NCBI RefSeq assembly: GCF_030846775.1 | Contig: NZ_CP132910.1 | Coordinates: forward strand, 840,001 to 904,000 | Reading direction: 5' to 3' | Origin: Geothrix sp. 21YS21S-2 | GTDB taxonomy: Bacteria > Acidobacteriota > Holophagae > Holophagales > Holophagaceae | Length of the DNA stretch: 64,000 nt | The notes under the pieces: model-generated | What the model saw: only the letters and a program-made list of their open reading frames with translations | Database searches by the model: none | Told to the model about the DNA's origin: nothing | Made by a program: the position numbers and the translations under genes | Shown: in pieces, positions 47,604 through 56,358 of the stretch | Layout: every line of letters begins with the position of its first letter | Numbering within the stretch: the first letter of the stretch is position 1

Positions 47604-49277
47604 ATGCTCAAGTCCTTCTTCATCCTTTTCCCCATTCTGGCCCTGGGGACCCTTCCCTCCCGCGCCGCGGAGGTCTCCGGCGAGGTCATCGCCCGGTTGC
47701 GGGAGGCACGGTCCGCCCTGGGGCTGGGGGCGTCCGACGACTTCGTCGTGAAGGACGAGATGCGCGACGAGCTGGGGCAGGTCCATGTGCGGCTCCGGCA
47801 GACCTACCGCGGGCTCCCGGTATGGGGGGGCCAGGCCATCGTGCACATGGCCCCCGCGGGGGACGCGCCGCCCATGACCGACGCCCTGGTGCGGGGGATA
47901 CGGGTGGAGCCCACCCCGAACCTGGCCCCCGCGGAGGCCCTGGCGGTGGCCCAGGACCGCCTGGCCCCCGAGGGCGCCTATGCGGACCCGCCCCGGGCGG
48001 AGCTGGTGATCTGGTCCGAGACCGCGACGCCCGCGGACGCCGGGGACGCGCCGGACGCCACGGACCCCTCCGTGGCGCAGGTGGTGCTGGGCCACCACCT
48101 CGCGTACCACCTCCACGCGGCCCTGGAGAACGGCCCCGGGGAGACCCGCAGCGAGGATCTCCTGGTGGACGCCCACACCGGGGCCGTCCTCAAGGCCTGG
48201 TCCACGCTGTTCACGGCCCGGCGCAGGCGCTCCGCCGCCCTGCCGGGGCGCCCTGCCCACGGCCTCGGGAACTCCCAGTACAGCGGCCTGGTGCCCCTGC
48301 ACATCATGCAGGCGCTGGACGGCTTCGAACTGACCGACCCCACCCGGGGGGGCCTCGCCACCCGCAACCTGGCAGGGTCCACCTCCGGACCGGGGGAGCC
48401 CTTCAGGAATCCGACCCGCACGTGGGGCGACGGCCGGAACTACGACCCCGGGCGGGGCCCGGCCTCCCCCAACGGCCAGACCGCGGCCGTGGACGCCCAC
48501 TACGGCCTGCAGACCTCCTGGGACTTCTACCAGCAGGTCCTGGGCCGGGACGGCCTCGACGGCAAGGGCACGGCGCCCGTCAACTACGTGCACTACGCCG
48601 AGGGTTACGACAACGCCTTCTGGTCCGACGACTGCTTCTGCATGACCTACGGGGACGGGCTGAGGCTGGGGGTGCTCACGTCCCTGGACGTGGTGGGCCA
48701 CGAGGTGTCCCACGGCCTGTGCACGGCCACCGCGGACCTGGACTACCAGGGCGAGTCCGGGGGGCTCAACGAGGCCAACTCCGACATCTTCGGGGTGCTG
48801 ATCCGCTTCTACGGCCGGGACGGCCAGGGCCTCGGCTCCCGGGTCCCGGAGACCCGGGGCCCCTGGACCATCGGCGCCGACCTGGGCGACACCCCCTTCC
48901 GCCACCTGGACCGCCCCAGCCTGGACGGCCACAGCCCCGACGAGTGGAGCCCCGGCCTCAAGGACCTGGACCCCCACCACGCCTCGGGCCCCATGAACCG
49001 GGCCTTCTACTTCCTGGCCCAGGGGGCCAGCGCGGATCCGGACAGTCCCGCCTTCAGCCCGCGGCTGCCGGGGGGCATGGAGGGCATCGGCAACGACAAG
49101 GCCCTGCGCATCTGGTGGCGGACCCTCAGCACCCGCCTCACCCCCGCCAGCGGCTACCGCCAGGCCCGGGAGGGCGCGCTCCAGAGCGCGAAAGAGCTCT
49201 ACGGCGACGGCGGCCCGGAGATGCAGGCCGTGGGGAAGGCCTTCCGGGCCATCCATGTGGGGAGGAGGACGCGTTAG
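47604..49277 (+). CDS. Secreted M4-family metallopeptidase (thermolysin-like)
   Basis: A 557-residue preproenzyme. Residues 1-22 are the signal peptide. The propeptide runs to about 210, with a basic cleavage region (TARRRRSAA). The catalytic domain carries HEVSH (His366, Glu367, His370) and the third zinc ligand Glu390 in GGLNEANSD, plus DPHHASGPMNRAFYFLAQG with the reactive His. An AAGGAG site precedes ATG 47604; a GTG six bases upstream is also open. No C-terminal PPC domain is present. It likely degrades external protein. Confidence 0.93.
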   Translation: MLKSFFILFPILALGTLPSRAAEVSGEVIARLREARSALGLGASDDFVVKDEMRDELGQVHVRLRQTYRGLPVWGGQAIVHMAPAGDAPPMTDALVRGIRVEPTPNLAPAEALAVAQDRLAPEGAYADPPRAELVIWSETATPADAGDAPDATDPSVAQVVLGHHLAYHLHAALENGPGETRSEDLLVDAHTGAVLKAWSTLFTARRRRSAALPGRPAHGLGNSQYSGLVPLHIMQALDGFELTDPTRGGLATRNLAGSTSGPGEPFRNPTRTWGDGRNYDPGRGPASPNGQTAAVDAHYGLQTSWDFYQQVLGRDGLDGKGTAPVNYVHYAEGYDNAFWSDDCFCMTYGDGLRLGVLTSLDVVGHEVSHGLCTATADLDYQGESGGLNEANSDIFGVLIRFYGRDGQGLGSRVPETRGPWTIGADLGDTPFRHLDRPSLDGHSPDEWSPGLKDLDPHHASGPMNRAFYFLAQGASADPDSPAFSPRLPGGMEGIGNDKALRIWWRTLSTRLTPASGYRQAREGALQSAKELYGDGGPEMQAVGKAFRAIHVGRRTR

Positions 49278-49332
49278 GAACCCGAGGCGCCTTCTCCGCA
49301 CCCAGGTAGGATCGTTCCTATCGGGGAGTTCC

Positions 49333-50082
49333 ATGGATGCGGTGGTGGCACGACAGGTTTCCAAGTCCTTCGCCAGGGGGCGCCGGGCCCTTTCGCGGGT
49401 GGACCTCACCATTCGCGAGGGGGCCATCCACGGCCTCCTGGGGCCCAACGGGGCCGGCAAGACCACCCTCATCGCCACGATGGTGGGCCTCACGGCCCCC
49501 GACGAGGGCACCGTGGAGGTGTGCGGGCTGGACGTGGGCAGGCACCTGCATCGCGTCCAGATGCTCGTGAACATGGTGCGGGGCTTCAGCGGCGTGATCG
49601 AGAAGGTCACGGCCCGGGAGCTGCTGACCTACTACGCCCACCTGTACGACGCCCCCAGGGCCCGGGTGGAGGAGGTCCTGCGCCTCACGGGCCTTTGGGA
49701 AAGGCGGAACCAGGAGGTGGCCCACTTCTCCAGCGGCTGGCGCCAGCGGTTCTTCATCGCCAAGGGGCTCATCAACCGGCCCCGGGTGCTCTTCCTGGAC
49801 GAGCCCACCGTGGGCCTGGACGTGGACGCGGCCCTCACCGTGCGGGAGCTGGTGCGCGACATCAACCGCCAGGGCTGCACCATCCTCCTGACGACCCACT
49901 ACATGCGCGAGGCGGAGGACCTGTGCTCCACCATCGCCCTCATCGCCGAGGGCCGCATCGTGGCCGAGGGCGCCCCGGCCGCCCTCAAGGCCCTGGTGCG
50001 CGGCCCGGGCCTGCCGGAGCCGACCCTGGAGGACGTGTTCCTGCGCCTGACCCGCCAGACCCTGGAGGTGGAAGGTGCTTGA
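49333..50082 (+). CDS. ABC transporter ATPase (ABC-2 exporter type)
   Basis: A 249-residue ATPase with Walker A GPNGAGKTTLIATMVGL, the signature-region variant FSSGWRQRFFIAKGLI, Walker B VLFLDEPTVGLD and the switch His in LLTTHYMREAEDL. The signature reads SSGW rather than SGGQ at its core, which is unusual but occurs in exporter ATPases of this class. It overlaps the permease gene by eight bases, so the two form one transporter. Substrate unknown. Confidence 0.9.
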   Translation: MDAVVARQVSKSFARGRRALSRVDLTIREGAIHGLLGPNGAGKTTLIATMVGLTAPDEGTVEVCGLDVGRHLHRVQMLVNMVRGFSGVIEKVTARELLTYYAHLYDAPRARVEEVLRLTGLWERRNQEVAHFSSGWRQRFFIAKGLINRPRVLFLDEPTVGLDVDAALTVRELVRDINRQGCTILLTTHYMREAEDLCSTIALIAEGRIVAEGAPAALKALVRGPGLPEPTLEDVFLRLTRQTLEVEGA

Positions 50083-50854
50083 GCTGAAAGCCCCCTGCCG
50101 GCGCGTCTACGCCCACGCCTACCACATCACCCTGAGCATGCGCCGGGACGCGTTCCGGCTGCTGGACGTCACCCTGTGGCCCCTGGTCCTCTTCCTGAGC
50201 ATGGGGCTCTTCGCCCAGTCCTTCACGAAGGATCCCCGGGTCATCGGCCTGGTGGTGCTGGGGGCTTTGGGCTGGCGGATCATCTACCACTTCCAGATGG
50301 AGGCCGTTCAGCTCTACATGGACAACTACTGGCAGGGGATGATCGAGCACGTGATGATCGCCCCCCTGAAGTGGTGGGAGTTCGTCCTGGGCGGGGCCGT
50401 CAGCGCCGTCGTGAAGATCCTCGTCATCGCCTTCTCCTTCCTGCTCCTGGGCCGCATCCTGTTCGGCTTCACGGTGCGCGCGCCCCTCGCCACACTCGTC
50501 GGGTTGCTTGCTTGTGCGGCCTGCGGGCTGGTGCTGGCGGTGTTCAGCATGGGGGTCGCCTTCCTGAAGCGGGGCGACGCCTTCGCCTTCATCTTCGCCT
50601 TCCCGGACGTCATCGCGGTGCTCAGCGGGGTCTTCTACCCCGTCACCGTGTTCCCCCGGCCCGTGCAGGCCTTCGCGCAGATCCTGCCCACCACCCACGC
50701 CTTCAACCTCCTCAAGTCGACCCTTGGGCAGGCCCCCGCCGAACCCGTGGTTTTCCTGGCCACCCTGCTTCCCTGGCTGGCGGCCGGGGCCGTCTTCACC
50801 CAGTGGGCCCTCGCCAAGGCCCGCCGGGAAGGCAAGTTGGTGAAAATGAAGTAG
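50075..50854 (+). CDS. ABC-2 type permease
   Basis: A 259-residue membrane protein with about six helices, among them LWPLVLFLSMGLFAQSF and ILVIAFSFLLLGRILFGF, and the conserved FPDVIAVLSGVFYPVTVFPRPVQAFAQILPTTHAFNLL of the ABC2 membrane family near residues 175-215. It starts with GTG inside the end of the ATPase gene. The pair is likely an exporter of a lipid-linked or hydrophobic compound, but the substrate cannot be inferred. Confidence 0.9.
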   Translation: MLELKAPCRRVYAHAYHITLSMRRDAFRLLDVTLWPLVLFLSMGLFAQSFTKDPRVIGLVVLGALGWRIIYHFQMEAVQLYMDNYWQGMIEHVMIAPLKWWEFVLGGAVSAVVKILVIAFSFLLLGRILFGFTVRAPLATLVGLLACAACGLVLAVFSMGVAFLKRGDAFAFIFAFPDVIAVLSGVFYPVTVFPRPVQAFAQILPTTHAFNLLKSTLGQAPAEPVVFLATLLPWLAAGAVFTQWALAKARREGKLVKMK

Positions 50855-50962
50855 TCCCGAGCGCGCCGGAGCCGTTTCGGTGGGGAAATTCCCGTATGGG
50901 AAAGGGATTATTCCGCTAAGAAGTCCTTGCATCCAAATGAGGACGCTCCCATCGTTTATGTT

Positions 50963-50976
50963 AGGCGTTCACGCCT
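50963..50976. promoter_or_regulatory. Dyad upstream of the Rrf2 regulator, possible autoregulatory site
   Basis: AGGCGT-TC-ACGCCT is a perfect dyad 19 bases upstream of the TTG start of the Rrf2 gene. Autoregulation is common for Rrf2 proteins, which makes this a plausible operator. Confidence 0.4.
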
Positions 50977-50994
50977 CCTTCCCGGGACTCGACC

Positions 50995-51447
50995 TTGCAC
51001 CCACTTTCCCAATCCGCCGGTTACGCCATTCTCGCCCTCAGCTGCCTCGATGATCCCGGAGGCGAGCCCATCATGGTCCAGGACGTCGCCCAGTGGATCG
51101 GCGCTCCCGGCCCCTACCTCTCCAAGGTCTTCCACGCCCTCGGCAAGGCCCGGCTCGTGGACACCAAGCGCGGCCGCAAGGGCGGCGTGATCCTGGTGCG
51201 CCCGGCCCGCGAGATCACCCTGGAGCAGATCGCCAACGCCATGGACGGGGACGAGTGGAGAACCAGCTGCCTGCTGGGCCTGACCGTCTGTTCCGACGAG
51301 CGCGCCTGCCCCGTGCACGCCTTCTGGACCGAGGAGCGCACCCGGATCTACAACGAGCTGCAGAAGTGCTCGCTGTCGGACGTGGCCCGCTTCGAGCGCA
51401 CCCATCGCCTGGCCCACCCCCCCGCGGAATCCGTCGCCCAGGACTAA
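50995..51447 (+). CDS. Rrf2-family Fe-S type transcriptional regulator
   Basis: A 150-residue regulator. The winged helix contains YAILALSCLDD, APGPYLSKVFHALGKARLVDTKRGRKGGV. Three cysteines, Cys92, Cys99 and Cys105, have spacing near that of IscR, so a [2Fe-2S] or [4Fe-4S] cluster probably senses iron or redox or nitric oxide. TTG is the only suitable start. The stop abuts the next ATG (TAAATG), so the following cyclic-nucleotide-domain protein is translationally linked. It is not an IscR orthologue by context, since no isc genes are adjacent. Confidence 0.88.
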   Translation: MHPLSQSAGYAILALSCLDDPGGEPIMVQDVAQWIGAPGPYLSKVFHALGKARLVDTKRGRKGGVILVRPAREITLEQIANAMDGDEWRTSCLLGLTVCSDERACPVHAFWTEERTRIYNELQKCSLSDVARFERTHRLAHPPAESVAQD

Positions 51448-52209
51448 ATGCCCGAGCCCTTCGACCTCGCCGGCACCCCTCTGGATCTGCATCCGGAGAT
51501 CGGGCAGCTGCTCGCGAGCGCCCCTGACATCGAAGCGCGCGTCTACCGGGACGGCGAGTTCCTCGTTCGGGAGGACGAGGAATCCCAGGAGATCTTCGTG
51601 CTCCTCACCGGCGGCCTCGTGGTGGAGCGGGCCCCGGCCCTGCCCGGCGGCCCTCCGGCGGTCCTGGCCTGCCTCACGGCCGAGGACGGGGTGGCCATCG
51701 TGGGCGAGATGGCCTACCTGGGCGCCCTGCGGCGCACCGCCTCGGTGCGCAGCGCCGGCATGAGCCGGGTGCTGCGCCTGGAACCGGCCCACATCGACCG
51801 CATCATCGAAGGCTTCCCCATGCTCACCCGGGTGATCTGCATGCAGTTCTCCCGGCGCCTCCAGGAGACCCTCCAGTCCCTGTCGAGGCTCCAGGCGCGG
51901 TTCGCCCTGAACCCGGGCCGGCGGATGGCCCAGGACGGCGAGGTACTCTTCCGCCAGGGCGAGCCCGCCGGGGAGCTGCACCAGCTCATGGCCGGGGCCC
52001 TGCGCCTGGAGCGGGGGGAAGGCGTGGAGACCGTCACCCCCGAAAGCCTGCCCCAGGGCTTCGTGGACCTGGGGGCCTACCTGCGGGGCGGGACCCACGG
52101 AGCCACGGCCACCGTGGACGGCATGGCCTTCCTGGCCGTGCTGGGCGCCGGTGACCGGGAGACCGTGGTGCGCTGCTTTCCGGACCTGGTGCTCAAGGCG
52201 ATGGGATAG
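51448..52209 (+). CDS. Cyclic-nucleotide-binding-domain protein without HTH
   Basis: A 253-residue protein. Residues 25-150 form a cNMP-binding (Crp-like) domain: VYRDGEFLVREDEESQEIFVLLTGGLVV, GEMAYLGALRRTASVRSA and a helix ITRVICMQFSRRLQE-like region. Residues 155-250 resemble a second, degenerate cNMP fold (MAQDGEVLFRQGEPAGELHQLMAGALRLE). No DNA-binding helix-turn-helix is visible, so it probably acts through protein contacts. It starts immediately after the Rrf2 stop, suggesting a joint regulatory function. Confidence 0.8.
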   Translation: MPEPFDLAGTPLDLHPEIGQLLASAPDIEARVYRDGEFLVREDEESQEIFVLLTGGLVVERAPALPGGPPAVLACLTAEDGVAIVGEMAYLGALRRTASVRSAGMSRVLRLEPAHIDRIIEGFPMLTRVICMQFSRRLQETLQSLSRLQARFALNPGRRMAQDGEVLFRQGEPAGELHQLMAGALRLERGEGVETVTPESLPQGFVDLGAYLRGGTHGATATVDGMAFLAVLGAGDRETVVRCFPDLVLKAMG

Positions 52210-52235
52210 TCATTTCTGGAAGTTGCGGCTGCCCC

Positions 52236-52253
52236 CCCTGGGGATACCCAGGG
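52236..52253 (+). terminator. Hairpin after the cNMP-domain gene
   Basis: CCCTGGG (52236-52242) and CCCAGGG (52247-52253) pair around a GATA loop. It lies 27 bases after the stop of the cNMP-domain gene. There is no long T-run, so it may only stabilise the transcript end. Confidence 0.4.
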
Positions 52254-52261
52254 CAAATCTA

Positions 52262-52274
52262 TACGAAATCTTAA
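52262..52274 (+). promoter_or_regulatory. Motif shared with the kdp operator upstream of KimA-like gene
   Basis: TACGAAATCTTAA is identical to the sequence upstream of kdpF and lies 99 bases before the KimA-like start. Including neighbours, 15 of 17 bases agree. A common K+-responsive regulator, probably KdpE, is the simplest explanation. Confidence 0.5.
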
Positions 52275-52372
52275 CGCCACGCAGCCGTGCCGCAGGTCCG
52301 GGCCTGTCCGGTGTGGAATGGCGGTCCCTTCCTGGATAGTCTGATAACTTACCTCTGCCAAGGAAACACCCC

Positions 52373-54316
52373 ATGCAGCCATTCCGAAGACTCATCCTGG
52401 GGCGCCGACTGGCCAGTGACGAGACGCAGCACACCAAGGTGAGCAATTTCGTCGGGCTTTCCGTGTTCAGCTCCGACGCGCTCTCCTCGGTGGCCTACGC
52501 CACCCAGGAGATCATGGCCAGCCTGTCCAGCAACCTGCATGGCCTGGCGGGGGTCAGCCTTGCCGCCGCGGCAGCCGCTCTTTACGGAATGTCCATCCCG
52601 GTGGCCCTGGGCATCGCGGGCCTCCTGGTCATCCTGGGCATCGGCTACCGGCAGACGGTCATGGCCTATCCCGGCGGCGGCGGCGCCTACATCGTGGCCA
52701 AGGAGAACCTGGGCGAGCTCGCGGCCCAGACCGCCGGCGCCGCCCTTCTCACGGACTACATCCTCACCGTGGCCGCCAGCGTCTCCTCGGGCGTGGCGGC
52801 CATCACTTCGGCCATGCCCTCCCTGGGCGAGCACAACGTGCCCATCACCATCCTGGCCATCTGCTTCATCGCCGTGCTGAACCTGCGCGGCGTGAAGGAG
52901 TCGGGGGCCTTCTTCGCCGTACCCACCTACGGCTTCGTCTTCCTCATCATGGTGATGCTCGCCACCGGCGTCGTGCGGGCCATCCTGATCGGCGGGCCCA
53001 CGCCCGTCATGGTGCATGACTCCGTGCGCCACGCCACGCACCTGGGCAGTTTCGCCATGGTGTGGATCTTCATGCGCGCCTTCAGCGCCGGGTGCACCGC
53101 CCTGACGGGGGTCGAAGCCATCTCCAACGGCGTCACCGCCTTCCGCGAGCCCGCCGCCAAGAACGCCGCCAAGACCATGGTCTGGATGATCGCGCTGCTT
53201 GGCATCATGTTCCTGGGCATCACCTTCCTGGCCTCCCGGCTCGGGGTGGTCTACACGCACAGCGCCGACGCCAGCCAGGTGGCGGAGACCCTTCTTTCCA
53301 AGCTGAGCAAGGCCATCTACGGGGACGTGACCCACGGCCTGCCCAAGCTGATGTACTACCTGACCCAGGGCTTCACCTTCGCCGTCCTGGTGGTGGCGGC
53401 CAACACGGCCTATGCCGATTTCCCCCGCCTCGCGGCCCTCCACGCCACCGACGGCTTCCTGCCCAAGCAGCTCACGAGCCAGGGCGACCGGCTCGTGTTC
53501 AGCAACGGCATCCTGATCCTCACCTTCGTGAGCTGCCTGCTGGTGTGGGTCTGCCACGCCAACACCGACCTGCTGCTGCCCCTCTACGCCCTGGGCGTGT
53601 TCATCGGCTTCACCGTGAGCCAGACGGGCATGGTCATGCACTGGGTCAACCGCAAGAGGACGGAACCGGCCTGGATGTTCAAGGCCTTCCTGAATGGCGT
53701 CGGCGCGGCCGCGGCGGGCGTCGTCATGCTCGACATCGCCGTCACGAAGTTCGTCCACGGAGCCTGGATCATCGTGGTGCTCGTCCCGACCCTGGTCATC
53801 ATCTTCTTCCGCATCCACCGCCACTACATCCGCATCAGGTCCCTGCTCGCCGCCAGCCGAACCGAGGAGGTCTACCCCCGCAAGAACCGCGTGGTGGTGC
53901 TGGTCTCGCGCATCCACCGGGGCACCCTGGAGGCCATCCGGTACGCCAAGGCCATCGCCGATCGCGGACAGGTGGAGGCCCTCACCGTCGACTTCCCCGA
54001 CGCGCACGGCCACCACAGTTCCGAGTGGGAGCGCCTGAACTCCGACTGGCACCGCTACTGCGAGGGCATACCCCTGCGGGTGGTCATGAGCGAATTCCGG
54101 AAGACGGTGGAGCCCATCCTCGCAGAGGTGGACCGCATGTCCAGGGCCGAGCCGGAGATCACCATCACCGTGATCGTCCCCGAGTTCGTCACCGACAACT
54201 GGTGGGGCCAGCTGCTCCACAACCAGACCGCCCTCCGCCTCAAGGCCTACCTCTACACCCGGCCGAAGATCGTGGTGATCTCCATTCCCTACCATTTGGA
54301 TCCGCACCTTCTCTAG
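52373..54316 (+). CDS. KimA-like potassium importer (APC superfamily)
   Basis: A 647-residue membrane protein of the APC superfamily resembling B. subtilis KimA (YdaO). The first 430 residues hold about 12 helices, with the landmarks FSSDALSSVAYATQEI, YPGGGGAYIVAKENLG, and ANTAYADFPRLAALHATDGFLPKQL. The C-terminal 190 residues are cytosolic (VVVLVSRIHRGTLEAIRYAKAI). KimA imports K+ with protons and is regulated by c-di-AMP in Firmicutes. The ATG follows an AAGGAA site. The 160-base leader was examined for a c-di-AMP riboswitch and no match was seen. Confidence 0.85.
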   Translation: MQPFRRLILGRRLASDETQHTKVSNFVGLSVFSSDALSSVAYATQEIMASLSSNLHGLAGVSLAAAAAALYGMSIPVALGIAGLLVILGIGYRQTVMAYPGGGGAYIVAKENLGELAAQTAGAALLTDYILTVAASVSSGVAAITSAMPSLGEHNVPITILAICFIAVLNLRGVKESGAFFAVPTYGFVFLIMVMLATGVVRAILIGGPTPVMVHDSVRHATHLGSFAMVWIFMRAFSAGCTALTGVEAISNGVTAFREPAAKNAAKTMVWMIALLGIMFLGITFLASRLGVVYTHSADASQVAETLLSKLSKAIYGDVTHGLPKLMYYLTQGFTFAVLVVAANTAYADFPRLAALHATDGFLPKQLTSQGDRLVFSNGILILTFVSCLLVWVCHANTDLLLPLYALGVFIGFTVSQTGMVMHWVNRKRTEPAWMFKAFLNGVGAAAAGVVMLDIAVTKFVHGAWIIVVLVPTLVIIFFRIHRHYIRIRSLLAASRTEEVYPRKNRVVVLVSRIHRGTLEAIRYAKAIADRGQVEALTVDFPDAHGHHSSEWERLNSDWHRYCEGIPLRVVMSEFRKTVEPILAEVDRMSRAEPEITITVIVPEFVTDNWWGQLLHNQTALRLKAYLYTRPKIVVISIPYHLDPHLL

Positions 54317-54367
54317 TTCCCCCAACGGGCCCATAATGGGGCAAATCCGTTCCATATGGGGGAAGCC

Positions 54368-55354
54368 ATGCGCAGCCGCTTCGCACCTCTGTTCCTGGCC
54401 CTGGCCCTCCTGGGGGGCACCGCCCAGGCCCAGGAGAAGGTCATGCTCTACACGTCCATGAAGGAGAGCCTCATGGGCAGGCTTCGGGACGCATTCAAGA
54501 AGAAGCAGCCCGGCATCTCCTTCGACTATTACTCCGCAGGGGCCGGCAAGGTCATGGCCAAGCTCGCCACGGAGCGCCAGGCCGGGAAGGTGGCCGCCGA
54601 CATCCTCTGGCACAGCGAAGTGCCCGACTTCTTCCAGCTCAAGGCCGAGGGCATGTTCGAGCCCTACGCCTCCCCGGAGGCCGTCCACATCCGCAGCACG
54701 GTCACCGACCCCGACAGGACCTTCGCCATCGCGCGCCTGGGCACGCTGGGCATCGCCTACAACACGGACAAGGCGGCCAAGGCGGGCAAGGTGCCCAGGA
54801 CCTGGGCGGACCTGCTGGACCCCGCCTTCAAGGGCAAGGTCACCCTGGCCAACCCCGCCCTCTCCGGCACCTCCTTCATGAGCTGCGCCATGCTGGTGGA
54901 GAAGTTCGGCTGGGACTACTTCGCCAAGCTCAAGGCCAACGGCGCCAAGATCGGCCAGGGCTCCGGCCAGGTGGTGGACGACACCGCCTCGGGCGACTTC
55001 ACCCTATGCATCGGCGTGGACTACATCGTCCTGGACAAGATCCAGAAGGGCGCGCACCTCAAGCTGGTCTACCCCCCCGAGATGCTCGTCATCCCCAGCC
55101 CCGTCGCCATCCTCAAGAGCAGCCCCAACAAGGCCGCTGCGAAAAAGTTCGTGGACTTCCTCCTGTCCAGGGAGGGCCAGGCCATCGTCACCGCCTCGGG
55201 CACGCTGCCCGCGCGGTCCGACGTGCCCATCGATCCCGCCCAGGGCCTGGTGGCCCCGGAGGCGGCCATCAAGCGCGCCATCCACCTGGACTACCCCGCC
55301 GCCATCAAGCTGAAGGAAGGCTTCATCAAGCAGTTCGAAAAGACCATGCGCTGA
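54368..55354 (+). CDS. ABC transporter substrate-binding protein (Fe(III)/AEP type)
   Basis: A 328-residue periplasmic protein with a signal peptide (FAPLFLALALLGGTAQA). The mature part follows the extracellular binding protein family of iron(III), thiamine or 2-aminoethylphosphonate systems (YTSMKESLMGRLRDAF, then DILWHSEVPDFFQLKAEGMFEPY and YPPEMLVIPSPVAILK). The typical adjacent tyrosines of FbpA that bind iron are not obvious, so the substrate may be an organic compound. I chose the ATG at 54368, which follows GGGGAAGCC. It heads a four-gene importer operon. Confidence 0.85.
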   Translation: MRSRFAPLFLALALLGGTAQAQEKVMLYTSMKESLMGRLRDAFKKKQPGISFDYYSAGAGKVMAKLATERQAGKVAADILWHSEVPDFFQLKAEGMFEPYASPEAVHIRSTVTDPDRTFAIARLGTLGIAYNTDKAAKAGKVPRTWADLLDPAFKGKVTLANPALSGTSFMSCAMLVEKFGWDYFAKLKANGAKIGQGSGQVVDDTASGDFTLCIGVDYIVLDKIQKGAHLKLVYPPEMLVIPSPVAILKSSPNKAAAKKFVDFLLSREGQAIVTASGTLPARSDVPIDPAQGLVAPEAAIKRAIHLDYPAAIKLKEGFIKQFEKTMR

Positions 55355-55355
55355 C

Positions 55356-56357
55356 ATGGGCCGGGTCGCCATCGAAGGGGTCTCCAAGGCCTTCGGTCCG
55401 AAGCCGGTGCTGCGGGACCTGAGCCTGGCCATCGAGGACGGGGAGTGCTTCACGCTCCTGGGGCCCTCGGGGTGCGGCAAGACCGTGCTCATGAGGCTGG
55501 TGGCGGGATTCGAGACCCTGGACGCCGGCACGGTCCGAATCGGCGGGCGCCTGGTGTCGGGCCAGGGGGTCAACGTGCCCCCCGAGGACCGGAACCTGGG
55601 CGTGGTCTTCCAGGACTACGCCGTGTGGCCCCACCTCACGGTGCGGGACAACACGCGCTACCCCCTGAAGTTCCGCCCGGCCGCGGACGCCGCGTCCCGG
55701 GTCCAGGCCATGCTGGACCAGGTGGGCCTGGGGGCCCTGGGCGAGCGCTATCCCTCCCAGCTCTCCGGCGGCCAGCAGCAGCGCGTCGCGCTGGCCCGGG
55801 CCCTGGTGGCCCGCCCCGAGGTCATGCTCCTGGACGAGCCCCTCTCCAACCTCGATGCCAACCTCCGCGAGGAGATGCGCTTCGAGATCAAGGACCTGCA
55901 GCGCCGCCACGGCGCGACCATCCTCTACGTCACCCATGACCAGGAGGTGGCCCTGGCCCTCTCCGACCGCATCGGAATCCTCGACCAGGACGGCAGGCTG
56001 CGCCAGGTGGGCACCCCCCGCGAGATCTACGACCAGCCCGCGGACCTGGAGGTCTTCAGGTTCATGGGGGTCACCAGCTTCGTGGACATGGCCCTGGTTC
56101 CGGGCGCGCCCCAGGGTGCGCCCCTGGGCGGCTTCCGCCCCATGGAGGCCGAGCTCGTGAAGGAGGGCGGCGTGGCCGGTGTGGTGCGCCGGGTGGCCCT
56201 CCTGGGCGCGGTGGTGGACTTCCGGGTGGAGATCGGCGGCCGGGAGTGCCGCATCCAGATGGAGACGTCCGAGATCGCGGCCGCGGGCCTCCCCCGCGAG
56301 GGCGACCCCTGCTCCGTGCGCTTCCACCGGCTGCGGCCCTTCGAAAGGGAGGCCTGA
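55356..56357 (+). CDS. ABC importer ATPase, FbpC/PotA-like (first copy)
   Basis: A 333-residue ATPase with Walker A LGPSGCGKTVLMRLVAGFE, signature LSGGQQQRVALARAL, Walker B VMLLDEPLSNLD and switch His in YVTHDQEVALAL. A C-terminal TOBE-like region follows residue 240. It starts one base after the substrate-binding gene and ends one base before the permease gene. It is one of two ATPases in the operon. Confidence 0.93.
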   Translation: MGRVAIEGVSKAFGPKPVLRDLSLAIEDGECFTLLGPSGCGKTVLMRLVAGFETLDAGTVRIGGRLVSGQGVNVPPEDRNLGVVFQDYAVWPHLTVRDNTRYPLKFRPAADAASRVQAMLDQVGLGALGERYPSQLSGGQQQRVALARALVARPEVMLLDEPLSNLDANLREEMRFEIKDLQRRHGATILYVTHDQEVALALSDRIGILDQDGRLRQVGTPREIYDQPADLEVFRFMGVTSFVDMALVPGAPQGAPLGGFRPMEAELVKEGGVAGVVRRVALLGAVVDFRVEIGGRECRIQMETSEIAAAGLPREGDPCSVRFHRLRPFEREA

Positions 56358-56358
56358 C

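Noticed and set aside
52210-52372. c-di-AMP (ydaO-type) riboswitch upstream of the KimA-like gene
   Set aside because: Known for kimA in Bacillus, so I looked for it. The leader has a short hairpin and the kdp-like motif but no convincing ydaO core. A covariance search with Infernal would settle it.
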